From Pseudanabaena yagii GIHE-NHR1 (lineage in GTDB: Bacteria > Cyanobacteriota > Cyanobacteriia > Pseudanabaenales > Pseudanabaenaceae), in the NCBI RefSeq assembly GCF_012863495.1, contig NZ_JAAVJL010000001.1, positions 3,157,501 to 3,221,500 of the forward strand: a DNA stretch of 64,000 nt, given 5' to 3'. Numbering within the stretch: position 1 is the stretch's first letter; each line of letters begins with the position of its first letter. Below, one piece after another: positions 8,767 to 17,400 of the stretch. Both the position numbers and the translations under genes were made by a program. The notes under the pieces were generated by a model. It saw only the letters and a program-made list of their open reading frames with translations. It did no database searches and had not been told where the DNA came from.

Positions 8767-9507
8767 ATGGGAACGATGAAGGCTAAGGTTGCGACCAAAT
8801 TAAAAGTACGTCCAGTAAATTCCTCAGAACTCACAAAACCTAACGAAACTATCGATGTTCCCGTAGGTAAAACCTATGGATTTGATAAATTTGAATCTGC
8901 GGATAATGGACATCTGAAAGTGACATTGGCAGCAAATAGCGGAGTTTATTATGTATATCCTCCCCATTGGGATGGATTAACTCCTGCTCAAATTGTCAGT
9001 AAGCAGCAAGCGGAAGCTCTGTTTGGGAATACAATCACTGATCCCCAATTGCAAGACCTGAATTCCTGTTTAGTTCGCTACAAGATTACTACCGCCCCAA
9101 GACTTCGGCATTTCCTTAGTCAAATTGCCCACGAATCGGGAGGTTTGCAATATACAGAAGAACTTGCCGATGGTTCTGATTATGAAGGTCGTGATGATTT
9201 GGGCAATGTCAATGCTGGGGATGGGCCAAAGTATAAAGGGGCTGGTGTAATTCAGCTAACGGGACGCGCTAATTATCAGGCTTTTAGCAATGCGATCGCT
9301 GATCCCAAAGTCATGGATGGGGTGAGCTATGTTGCGGCTAAATATCCATTTACGAGTGCAGGTTTTTGGTGGGACAACAATCAGATGAATGCGCTATGTG
9401 ATAGTGGCGCAACCGTAGAGCAGGTAACTTTGCGCGTGAATGGTGGTGATAACGGCTTAGAAGATCGCCAACAGTATTATCAAAAAGCCTGTGGCATCTT
9501 TGCCTAA
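8767..9507 (+). CDS. GH19-family lysozyme/chitinase-like protein with SH3-like N-terminus
   Basis: A predicted polysaccharide hydrolase of 246 residues. About residues 1-75 form an SH3-like beta domain (LKVRPVNSS...[12 protein letters not shown]). The catalytic part (about 80-245) has the lysozyme-like fold of glycoside hydrolase family 19: [11 protein letters not shown] with the expected acid glutamate, [15 protein letters not shown] and [14 protein letters not shown]. No signal peptide or membrane segment is visible, so secretion would need another route; phage-type endolysins look similar. ATGs at 8767 and 8776 are both possible starts. A terminator follows immediately and the tRNA gene beyond is convergent. 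Confidence 0.82.
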   Translation: MGTMKAKVATKLKVRPVNSSELTKPNETIDVPVGKTYGFDKFESADNGHLKVTLAANSGVYYVYPPHWDGLTPAQIVSKQQAEALFGNTITDPQLQDLNSCLVRYKITTAPRLRHFLSQIAHESGGLQYTEELADGSDYEGRDDLGNVNAGDGPKYKGAGVIQLTGRANYQAFSNAIADPKVMDGVSYVAAKYPFTSAGFWWDNNQMNALCDSGATVEQVTLRVNGGDNGLEDRQQYYQKACGIFA

Positions 9508-9513
9508 TTGACA

Positions 9514-9548
9514 CATAAAAAAGCACTGCATCGCAGTGCTTTTTTATG
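9514..9548. terminator. Terminator between the GH19 gene and tRNA-Thr
   Basis: A 16-bp perfect stem (9514-9529 with 9533-9548), ATC loop, with T6 on the plus side and A6 on the other. It ends the GH19 transcript, and it lies 8 bp past the 3' end of the minus-strand tRNA gene, so it can serve both. Confidence 0.85.
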
Positions 9549-9555
9549 AAACCTA

Positions 9556-9628
9556 AGCTGGGGACGAGACTCGAACTCGTGACCTACTGATTACAAATCA
9601 GTTGCTCTACCAACTGAGCTACACCAGC
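9556..9628 (-). tRNA. tRNA-Thr (anticodon UGU)
   Basis: The minus strand folds into a full cloverleaf: acceptor GCTGGTG with CCCCAGC, D-arm GCTC/GAGC, anticodon stem ACTGA/TCAGT with loop TTTGTAA (anticodon TGT, reading ACA), variable loop AGGTC, and T-arm ACGAG/CTCGT with loop TTCGAGT. U73 is the discriminator and CCA is not encoded. One oddity is a U6-C67 mismatch in the acceptor stem. Confidence 0.95.
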
Positions 9629-9685
9629 AAATTTAGCGCTAAAGCATAATAACAGAAGTGCGATCGCTTTAGCAATATTAGAAAT

Positions 9686-9728
9686 CAAATAATTGAGCCG
9701 CCTGCGTAGCAGGCGGCTCAATTATTTG
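9686..9728. repeat. Perfect hairpin with GC-GTA-GC tip
   Basis: A 20-bp perfect stem (CAAATAATTGAGCCGCCTGC, GTA loop) in the gap upstream of tRNA-Thr. It has no adjacent gene end to terminate, so it is classed as a repeat of the genome-wide hairpin family. Confidence 0.65.
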
Positions 9729-9838
9729 GAAGTGAGAGCCTAGACTAAAATTAGCCTTGTTTTTGCTTGTCAAGTGGTTGACGCTAATGAAATATCCCTA
9801 CAAAATGCTTAATAGACAAGTTTTTGGCTACTTAGAAA

Positions 9839-9895
9839 AGCGAAGTACAGGTTTGTTTCCCCGCCTTCGGCGGGGAAACAAACCTGTACTTCGCT
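9839..9895. repeat. Perfect 27-bp hairpin with a TTC triloop
   Basis: Arms beginning AGCGAAGTACAGG (9839) pair perfectly with 9869-9895. It lies about 85 bp upstream of the J-domain gene and does not follow any gene on its strand, so a termination role is unlikely. Confidence 0.65.
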
Positions 9896-9981
9896 AGACT
9901 GGTAAACTCTATATCGAGATTCTAAAAATTTGGCATGAAAACATAAATAGTTAGCTTAAACATAGATTTGATCATACGGAT

Positions 9982-10698
9982 ATGGCTAGGACAAGCGATC
10001 GCACCACAAATACCCAACAGGTAAATCACTACAAAACTCTGCGAATTAGCTATAACGCGAATCCTGCTGAGGTCAAGAGTGCTTATCGTGGACTAGTCAA
10101 AGAATTTCACCCCGATTGCAATCACCATCTGGACAATCATGATGATATTGCCTCGATCAATCTCGCCTACGAAGTCCTCAGCAACCCTCAAGCTCGCGCC
10201 CATTACGATCGCAGTTTAGGGATTAAGCATAGTCCGCATAGTAGCTCTCAAGGAGTTAAGCGATCGCCCACCAAGCGCGAAACCCATCTCAATGAAGATC
10301 AAAAAATCGATCGCTGGTGCAAACAAGTCTATGAACCAATTCTTGATCTCCTAGAAGGGATCATCGACAGTCTTGATGAACAGATTGATGCGCTTGCCGA
10401 TGATCCCTATGATGATGGACTGATGGAAGACTTTGAGGACTACATCGATGAATGTCGCGGCTCCTATGCTAAAGCTCAGATTTTCTTTAGGGCAGTTCCC
10501 AATCCTGCCTCCGCCGCAGGCATCGCCAGCTATCTTTATCATTGCCTCAATGCCATTAGTGACGGCATCGAAGAGTTAAATTATTTCACCCTAAATTTTG
10601 ATGATCACCATTTGCATACTGGGCAGGAGCTATGGCGCAGGGCGGAAGAGATGCGCTACTACGCGCAAAGGGCAATGCAGAATTTGCAAACAAGTTAA
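9982..10698 (+). CDS. J-domain protein, possible DnaK co-chaperone
   Basis: A 238-residue protein. The J domain (about residues 15-75) reads HYKTLRISYNANPAEVKSAY, followed by EFHPDCN with the HPD triad that stimulates Hsp70 ATPase, and ends AHYDRSLGI. The remaining 160 residues lack the Gly/Phe, zinc-finger and substrate-binding regions of canonical DnaJ. They form an acidic helical domain (about 105-235, IIDSLDEQIDALADD, FEDYIDECRGSY) that I do not recognise. It lies 310 bp upstream of dnaK on the same strand, separated by two large hairpins, so a shared transcript is uncertain but a functional link with DnaK is reasonable. Confidence 0.85.
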   Translation: MARTSDRTTNTQQVNHYKTLRISYNANPAEVKSAYRGLVKEFHPDCNHHLDNHDDIASINLAYEVLSNPQARAHYDRSLGIKHSPHSSSQGVKRSPTKRETHLNEDQKIDRWCKQVYEPILDLLEGIIDSLDEQIDALADDPYDDGLMEDFEDYIDECRGSYAKAQIFFRAVPNPASAAGIASYLYHCLNAISDGIEELNYFTLNFDDHHLHTGQELWRRAEEMRYYAQRAMQNLQTS

Positions 10699-10713
10699 GG
10701 GCTTCGCAGTAAC

Positions 10714-10845
10714 ATAAGAAACCAGTTTTTTGATGGTGCGGCTTCGCCGCACCATCAAAAAACTGGTTTCTTATTAATTAGATTAAATGAACTACCAGAA
10801 GTTTTGTGAAAGTGTTGCTTTGCAACACTTTCACAAAACTTCTGG
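10714..10845. repeat. Pair of long perfect hairpins between the J-domain gene and dnaK
   Basis: Two palindromes in tandem: 10714-10774 (29-bp stem, GC-TTC-GC tip) and 10795-10845 (24-bp stem, GC-TTT-GC tip). Their stems are unrelated to one another. The first starts 16 bp after the J-domain stop codon and may act as a terminator although its T-run is poor. Confidence 0.7.
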
Positions 10846-11007
10846 GTTTGGGCTTGAGCGCAAAGCGCTATAGAGTACGGTAAACCCTACAGAATTAGGT
10901 AGAGTCCCCCTGATGTGCTAATCGGGAAAAGTAGTTAATCTGGTATGAGATTAAAGGATTAACACAAAAGTTAACTTAAGAAGTAAAGATTAGGAGTTGG
11001 AAGCCTT

Positions 11008-12909
11008 ATGGCTAAAGTAGTTGGAATCGACTTAGGTACGACAAACTCAGTCGTCGCCGTCATGGAAGGGGGCAAGCCAACGGTGATTGCAAACGCCGAA
11101 GGCTTCCGTACCACACCCTCGGTAGTTGCTTACGCAAAGAATGGCGATCGCTTGGTTGGACAAATTGCTAAGCGCCAAGCCGTCATGAACACTGAAAACA
11201 CCTTTTATTCAGTAAAGCGCTTTATCGGCAGACGTTATGACGAAGTTAGCGGCGAATCTAAGCAAGTCGCTTACAAAGTAATGAAGGTCGGCGAAAACGT
11301 CAAAATTGACGCACCTGCCGCTAGCAAGCAATTTGCACCAGAAGAAATTTCGGCTCAAGTACTCCGCAAACTAGTTGACGATGCTAGCAAATATTTAGGC
11401 GAAACCGTCACCCAAGCCGTTATCACCGTTCCTGCATATTTCAACGACTCTCAGCGTCAAGCCACTAAGGATGCTGGCAAGATTGCAGGTGTTGAAGTTC
11501 TCCGTATTATTAACGAGCCAACCGCCGCAGCATTGGCTTACGGCTTGGATAGCAAAACTAACGAAACCATCCTCGTATTTGACCTTGGTGGCGGTACATT
11601 CGACGTATCGATCCTCGAAGTTGGTGACGGTGTATTTGAAGTAATGTCCACCAGTGGCGACACTCACCTCGGTGGTGATGACTTCGACAAGAAGATCGTA
11701 GACTTCCTCGCCAATCAGTTCCAATCCGCCGAAGGCATTGACCTCCGCAAGGACAAGCAAGCTTTACAGCGTTTGACTGAAGCTGCGGAAAAGGCAAAGA
11801 TTGAGCTTTCGAGCGTTACTCAAACTGAAATCAACTTGCCTTTCATCACCGCAACTCAAGATGGTCCTAAGCACTTAGATACCACCTTGACTCGCGCCAA
11901 GTTTGAAGAGCTTTGCTCTGATCTGATCGATCGCTGCCGCATTCCCGTTGAGCAAGCGATCCGTGATGCCAAGATCGACAAGTCGAAGATTGATGAAGTA
12001 GTTCTCGTTGGTGGTTCCACCCGTATTCCTGCGGTACAAGAAGTTGTTAAGAAGATTCTTGGCAAAGACCCTAACCAAAGCGTTAACCCCGATGAAGTTG
12101 TGGCGATCGGTGCAGCAGTTCAAGCGGGTGTACTTGCTGGTGAAGTTAAGGACATTCTCTTGCTCGACGTTACTCCTCTCTCCCTCGGTGTCGAAACCTT
12201 GGGCGGCGTAATGACCAAGATTATTCCTAGAAATACCACTGTTCCTACCAAGAAGTCCGAAGTATTCTCCACTGCGGTTGATGGACAAAGCAATGTAGAA
12301 ATTCACGTTCTCCAAGGTGAGCGTGAAATGGCTAACGACAACAAGAGTCTCGGAACCTTCCGTCTTGATGGTATTCCTCCCGCTCCTCGTGGCGTACCTC
12401 AAATCGAAGTTACCTTCGATATCGATGCTAACGGTCTGCTCTCCGTAACTGCGAAGGACAAGGGAACTGGTAAGGTGCAAACCATCTCGATCTCTGGTGC
12501 TTCCACCTTACCTAAGGATGAAGTGGAACGTATGGTCAACGAAGCTGAGCGTAACTCTGCGGCTGATAAAGAGAAGCGCGATCGCATTGAAGCGAAGAAT
12601 CAAGCTGACTCCCTTGCCTACCAAGCTGAGAAGCAAATCAAGGATCTTGGCGATAAGGTTCCTGATGCTGACAAGACTAAGATCGAAGGTTTGGTCAAGA
12701 CTCTCCGCGAATCAATTGCTAAAGACGATCACGAAGCGATCTCTGCTCAGGCTGAAGAGTTGAAGCAAGCGCTCTATGCTCTTAGCTCTTCTGTCTATCA
12801 ACAAGGTGGTGCGGAAGCTCCAACTGGTGCGGCTCCTGAAGATGGAACCCGTGATGCGGCAAGTGGCGATGACAATGTGATTGACGCTGACTTCACTGAA
12901 TCGAAGTAA
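11008..12909 (+). CDS. dnaK: Chaperone protein DnaK (Hsp70)
   Basis: An ATP-driven chaperone of 633 residues working with J-proteins and GrpE. The nucleotide-binding domain (about 1-385) shows [17 protein letters not shown], the [13 protein letters not shown] phosphate-2 loop and [14 protein letters not shown]. The interdomain linker is [15 protein letters not shown], followed by the substrate-binding beta-domain, the helical lid, and the acidic tail ending [12 protein letters not shown]. It is full length. Codon use is strongly biased toward C-ending codons, as expected for a highly expressed gene. The TAA stop is also the first three bases of the repeat that follows. Cyanobacteria carry several dnaK paralogs; this is a standard full-length one, probably DnaK2-like, but the paralog is not assigned firmly. 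Confidence 0.97.
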   Translation: MAKVVGIDLGTTNSVVAVMEGGKPTVIANAEGFRTTPSVVAYAKNGDRLVGQIAKRQAVMNTENTFYSVKRFIGRRYDEVSGESKQVAYKVMKVGENVKIDAPAASKQFAPEEISAQVLRKLVDDASKYLGETVTQAVITVPAYFNDSQRQATKDAGKIAGVEVLRIINEPTAAALAYGLDSKTNETILVFDLGGGTFDVSILEVGDGVFEVMSTSGDTHLGGDDFDKKIVDFLANQFQSAEGIDLRKDKQALQRLTEAAEKAKIELSSVTQTEINLPFITATQDGPKHLDTTLTRAKFEELCSDLIDRCRIPVEQAIRDAKIDKSKIDEVVLVGGSTRIPAVQEVVKKILGKDPNQSVNPDEVVAIGAAVQAGVLAGEVKDILLLDVTPLSLGVETLGGVMTKIIPRNTTVPTKKSEVFSTAVDGQSNVEIHVLQGEREMANDNKSLGTFRLDGIPPAPRGVPQIEVTFDIDANGLLSVTAKDKGTGKVQTISISGASTLPKDEVERMVNEAERNSAADKEKRDRIEAKNQADSLAYQAEKQIKDLGDKVPDADKTKIEGLVKTLRESIAKDDHEAISAQAEELKQALYALSSSVYQQGGAEAPTGAAPEDGTRDAASGDDNVIDADFTESK

Positions 12910-13044
12910 GCTGGCAAACTTTAAAGCCCCAAAACTAAAAGCCTTGCGTAGCAAGGCTTTTAGTTTTGGGGCTTGAGAGAGAGAGTTTGCGTAGCACTCC
13001 CTCTCTCAAGCCCGTTTCAAATTATCCCGAACTCGCGTTACTTA
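12907..13044 (+). repeat. Two-hairpin dispersed element, copy 1
   Basis: Begins TAAGCTGGCAAA at the dnaK stop codon, followed by a 23-bp hairpin (12925-12973, GC-GTA-GC tip), a second hairpin (12972-13010) and the tail CGTTTCAAA...TATCCCGAACTCGCG. It aligns over its whole length with 30467-30606. The stem differences between copies are compensatory. The first hairpin probably doubles as the dnaK terminator. Confidence 0.8.
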
Positions 13045-13098
13045 ATGGGAAAAGTCAAGTATTAAATGAGAGAGATTAGCTCGCAAACTGAAGTTCAG

Positions 13099-13178
13099 AG
13101 ATTAAGATCCCCGACTTTTTTTGTGGACTTGAAACCCACTTTTGATGGTAAAGAAAAAGTCAGAGATCTGAGCATTTA
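13099..13178 (+). repeat. 80-bp inverted-repeat element, copy A
   Basis: Ends AGATCCCCGACTTTTTT and AAAAAGTCAGAGATCT are imperfect inverted repeats. The whole 80-bp unit, including the centre CACTTTTGATGG, matches 14386-14465 in the same orientation. The rest of the gap between dnaK and the next gene (13179-13363) shows nothing I can name. Confidence 0.75.
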
Positions 13179-13363
13179 TTAGGTTGCTTGTCCTGACCTA
13201 ATTATTTAATTTGATCATATTTTATATATCTGCATCTAGCATAAGTTCGTGATCGCTTATTAGCCTCTCATTTAGTAAGCAAAGTTTGGCGATCGCTGAG
13301 CATCTATCATTGCAAAACTTTTCCTAACTCTTCATTCTCTTTGGCTTGACACAAGATTTCGTT

Positions 13364-13984
13364 TTATATTTCTTTTTCCTCTAAAATTCCAATCAAGCTT
13401 GTTACTAAATCAGCGAGATCTTCAGGTACTCGATACAAACTGACATCTTGAGTCATCTGCTTAGATTGACGATCTAATTTTGCAAATTGCCAGATTTTGC
13501 CGATTGAGACAATCCCATAAAGTGTAGAGCAATCACTGACTTCTGCTTTATCCACAGCAATTAGTTCTACTGCTAGCTGCTTAAATCCCCGCTCAAGGTT
13601 CTCATCCTTTGCTTCGATAATCAATAATTGTTGAGATGCTTCTAGGTAGTAGTCTAGAGAGCCTTTTAACTGTTCAGTAACCATTAATGGATAGGACACA
13701 AATAGCTGTGTATCAATGTAATCCATAACTTCCATGAGGACTGGAGCAATCAAAAATTCGCGTCTAGCTAGTTCACTATCAAAGGCAATTCTCAGTAAGT
13801 TACGTTCTATCCGATGTTGCAAATCAGTTAGAGAAGTAATTATTTGTGAGGTTTTAGGTAAGGTGAGCTTAGCAACCTGCCATTTATAACCAAAGTATGC
13901 CAAAAGGTCTTTGGGGTAATAGTTGAGTTTGAAATAGTCTGAGAAGTAACAGGATGCTGGTAACTCGATCGCTTTGTGACTCAT
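13364..13984 (-). CDS. PD-(D/E)XK nuclease-like protein, uncharacterised
   Basis: A 206-residue protein of a type common in cyanobacteria. The core of the restriction-endonuclease fold is visible: an N-terminal helix with E71, then G-S-L-D111 followed by LLIIEAKD, which supplies E124 and K126, and the helix FKQLAVELIA with the conserved Q136. These match motif II (D), motif III (E-x-K) and the following helix of PD-(D/E)XK enzymes. Whether it cuts DNA or is an inactive sensor is unknown. No methyltransferase or specificity gene is nearby. It lies between two copies of an 80-bp repeat and beside a broken antitoxin-like gene, which suggests accessory DNA. Confidence 0.6.
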   Translation of the reverse strand: MSHKAIELPASCYFSDYFKLNYYPKDLLAYFGYKWQVAKLTLPKTSQIITSLTDLQHRIERNLLRIAFDSELARREFLIAPVLMEVMDYIDTQLFVSYPLMVTEQLKGSLDYYLEASQQLLIIEAKDENLERGFKQLAVELIAVDKAEVSDCSTLYGIVSIGKIWQFAKLDRQSKQMTQDVSLYRVPEDLADLVTSLIGILEEKEI

Positions 13985-14159
13985 TGCTATGTTTCCAAGA
14001 AGCTAGGCTGATATGAGCTTATGATAGTCTAAACTCCAATGAAATAGAGCGATCGCTTTTTTATGGATATTGAGCAGCGATCGCTACAAAAATATCGAGC
14101 TTAGGTTAATATACAAGTAGCTAAAATTCTGTATCAGCAGAAGTTGCGATTTAAAATCA

Positions 14160-14385
14160 ATGAATTATCGCGATCGCATTACTATTGAATCTGGTAAACG
14201 TAGTGGCAAGCCTTGTATTAGAGGAATGCGAATTACTGTTTATGATGTTTTGTCCTATCTTGCGTCTGGTATGACCTATCAGGAGGTTCTTGAAGATTTT
14301 CCTTACCTTACTCAAGAAGATATTTTTGCTTGTCTTAGCTATTCTTAGCTATGCTGCTGATCGCGATACTGAATCTTGTTGGTAG
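14160..14385 (+). pseudogene. DUF433 antitoxin-like gene, frameshifted by a 10-bp tandem duplication
   Basis: The open frame encodes a DUF433 (VapB-like antitoxin, HTH fold) protein: GKPCIRGMRITVYDVLSYLASGMTYQEV is not quoted in full, but its key parts GKPCIRG and VLEDFPYLT are intact. It stops after 62 residues at CLSYS. The decamer TCTTAGCTAT occurs twice in tandem (14333-14342 and 14343-14352). Removing one copy restores the family ending CLSYAADRD and a 71-residue protein with stop TAG at 14383-14385. The usual partner, a DUF5615 PIN-like toxin, is not found downstream, where an 80-bp repeat begins immediately. The shortened protein may still fold. Confidence 0.8.
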
Positions 14386-14465
14386 AGATGAAGATCTCCG
14401 ACTTTTTTGGTGAACCTGAAAGTCACTTTTGATGGCGAAAAAAAAGTCGGGGATCTGGGCATTTA
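14386..14465 (+). repeat. 80-bp inverted-repeat element, copy B
   Basis: Matches 13099-13178 at roughly four of five positions; the ends AGATCTCCGACTTTTTT and AAAAGTCGGGGATCT are inverted repeats. It begins exactly after the restored stop codon of the DUF433 gene and ends 8 bp before the stop codon of the convergent WD40 gene. Confidence 0.75.
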
Positions 14466-14472
14466 CATACAT

Positions 14473-17400
14473 CTATCCAGATTTGTTTTCCTGTTCTAAT
14501 TGTTCTTTCGCCTGCTTTCTCCATTCTGATAATTTTTCGGGAGTAAATGGATTTTTGCCTTGTTGTAGAGCATCTAACCAAACTTGCTCGTCTCCATTTT
14601 TGAAGATTTTAGAAAGTAATAAGAAAGATTTAGGTTGGTCACTTTGCTGTTGATATATATATTTTCTTAAATCTTCAATCGCACCTTTTTTATTGTTGGT
14701 AATTGTTCTAGCTATGGCTCTACTGCGAAGAATATTGAGATTGTTTGGCTCAAGATTAATGGCGTTATCGCAAGCAAATATTACTTGACTTGCAGAGTTG
14801 TATATAGCTCCATACCAGCAAAGGGTAAGCCATGAATCGGCTGAAATTTTGAGGATGGGAGCATTTTTCAGGGCTTGTTTATAGGCAACTACAGCATCTT
14901 TGATTTCCCCCTTTTGCGCTAACTTCTTCCCTTTGGTAATAAAGTAAGGTGCAACTTCTAGTTCGGGATTGAAATCAAGACTATTATCAAGCTTCTTAGA
15001 TTCTTGAAATAATGACAGAGCAACTTCAGGTTGACCATTCATCCCTTTAGTTCTGGCTTCAGCAACTAGGGCAGGAGTCGCAGCTTTGAGAGTTTGGGGA
15101 TCGCGGCAAGTTGCTAGCTTTTGCTTTAGATCTGGTTGATTGATGATATATTCTTGGAGCCAATTACAAGCTAGTCCCTTCAATCTATCAATATCAATAC
15201 TCCATAGCTTTACAGTATTATCCTCGCTAGCAGTAGCAAGTTGCTTACCATCGGGAGAGAAGGTGACGCTATTCACACCACCACTATGCCCCTTGAGCGT
15301 TTGGAGTTCCTTGCCATCAATATTCCATAGCTTTACGGTATTATCTCCGCTAGAAGTCGCTAAATACTTACTGTCAGGAGAAAAAACGACGCTATAGACA
15401 CCACTACCATGACCCTTGAGCGTTTGGAGTTCCTTGCCATCAATGCTCCATAGTTTTACAGTTTTGTCATTGCTAGCAGTAGCAAGTTGCTTACCATCGG
15501 GAGAGAAAGCGACGCTATTGACGATACTATTATGTCCTTTGAGAGTTTGAAGTTCCTTGCCATCAATGCTCCATAGTTTTACAGTATTGTCAAAGCTAGC
15601 AGTAGCAAGTTGCTTACCATCGGGAGAGAAAGCGACGCTATTGACGATACTATTATGTCCTTTGAGAGTTTGAAGTTCCTTGCCATCAATGCTCCATAGT
15701 TTTACAGTTTTGTCAAAGCTAGCAGTGGCAAGTTGCTTACCATCGGGAGAGAAAGCGACGCTATTGACGATACTATTATGTCCTTTGAGAGTTTGAAGTT
15801 CCTTGCCATCAATGCTCCATAGTTTTACAGTTTTGTCAAAGCTAGCAGTGGCAAGTTGCTTACCATCGGGAGAGAAAGCGACGCTATTGACATTATCACC
15901 ATGCCCTTTGAGAGTTTGAAGTTCCTTGCCATCAATGCTCCATAGTTTTACAGTTTTGTCAAAGCTAGCAGTGGCAAGTTGCTTACCATCGGGAGAGAAG
16001 GCGACGCTATTGACACCACTATTGAAACCAATGCTATGCCCCTTGAGAGTTGGAATTTCTTTGCCATCAACGTTCCATAGCTTTACAGTATTATCATAAC
16101 TAGCAGTGGCAAGTTGCTTACCATCAGGAGAGAAGGCGGTACTAGAGACACCACTACCATGCCCTTTGAGAGTTTGAAGTTCCTTGCCATCAATGCTCCA
16201 TAGCTTTACAGTATTGTCCTCGCTAGCAGTGGCAAGTTGCTTTCCATTGGGAGAGAAGACAACGCTAAAGACAGGGCTGCTATGCCCCTTGAGGGTTTGG
16301 ATTTCTTTCCCATCAATGCTCCATAGTTTTACAGTCTTATCATAGCTAGCAGTGGCAAGTTGCTTACTATCGGGAGAGAAGACAACGCTAAAGACAGGGC
16401 TGCTATGCCCCTTGAGGGTTTGGATTTCTTTCCCATCAATGCTCCATAGTTTTACAGTAGTATCCTCGCTAGCAGTGGCAAGTTGCTTACCATCGGGAGA
16501 GAAGACAACGCTACGGACAGGACTGTTATGCCCCTTGAGGGTTTGGATTTCTTTCCCATCAATGCTCCATAGTTTTACAGTCTTATCCTCGCTAGCAGTG
16601 GCAAGTTGCTTACCATCGGGAGAGAAGACAACGCTATTGATGCCATCACTATGCCCTTTGAAAGTTTGAATTTCCTTGCCATCAATGCTCCATAGTTTTA
16701 CAGTAGTATCCTCGCTAGCAGTGGCAAGTTGCTTGCCGTCGGGAGAGAATACAACACTATAGACACGGCTGCTATACCCCTTGAGGGTTTGGATTTCTTT
16801 CCCATCAATGCTCCATAGCTTTACAGTATTGTCCTCGCTAGCAGTAGCTAGTTGCTTACCATCGGGAGAAAAGGCAACACTATAGACATAACTACTATGC
16901 CCAATCAATCGATTCTTTTCTTGCGTCGCATAGATAACTTCTTGCATTGAGGCAGCGACACGCATTTTGACATCAGAGGAGACGATCTGACTTTTTTGCA
17001 ACCGATCTGCTGTATCTACCGCCTCAATGAGAGCCTCAAGTTGCAGCCCATTATTCACCAGAGATATCATCTTGTAACTATCAGAAACAAATTGTGCATC
17101 AACACTACTTTTCCAAGCAAAGAATCCCGTCAGTACTGCGCCAACTGCCATCACACTCGCCACAATCCCCACCCCAAAAGCCAGCCGACTCCGTCCCCTA
17201 GCCTTAAACTTCGCCGCCTCTTCCTCCTTCACCGCCACACTCAACCGATCCACAGTTTCCCTCAAAGTCTCCCTAGTCTCTGCCAACTCCTGCTGCAACT
17301 TCGCCATCTCAGGCGCTTGCGACGCACGGATAAATTCCGCAAGATAGTCATGCACTAACTGATACCTATCCAAAGGTGACTCAGGGATTAACACCACCAA

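Noticed and set aside
11395-12480. Long minus-strand open frames antisense to dnaK
   Set aside because: They arise from the C-ending codon bias of dnaK and show no protein features.
15190-16920. Regular tandem array that could suggest CRISPR
   Set aside because: The period is 123 bp, all of it coding for WD40 blades; there are no short spacers and no cas genes.
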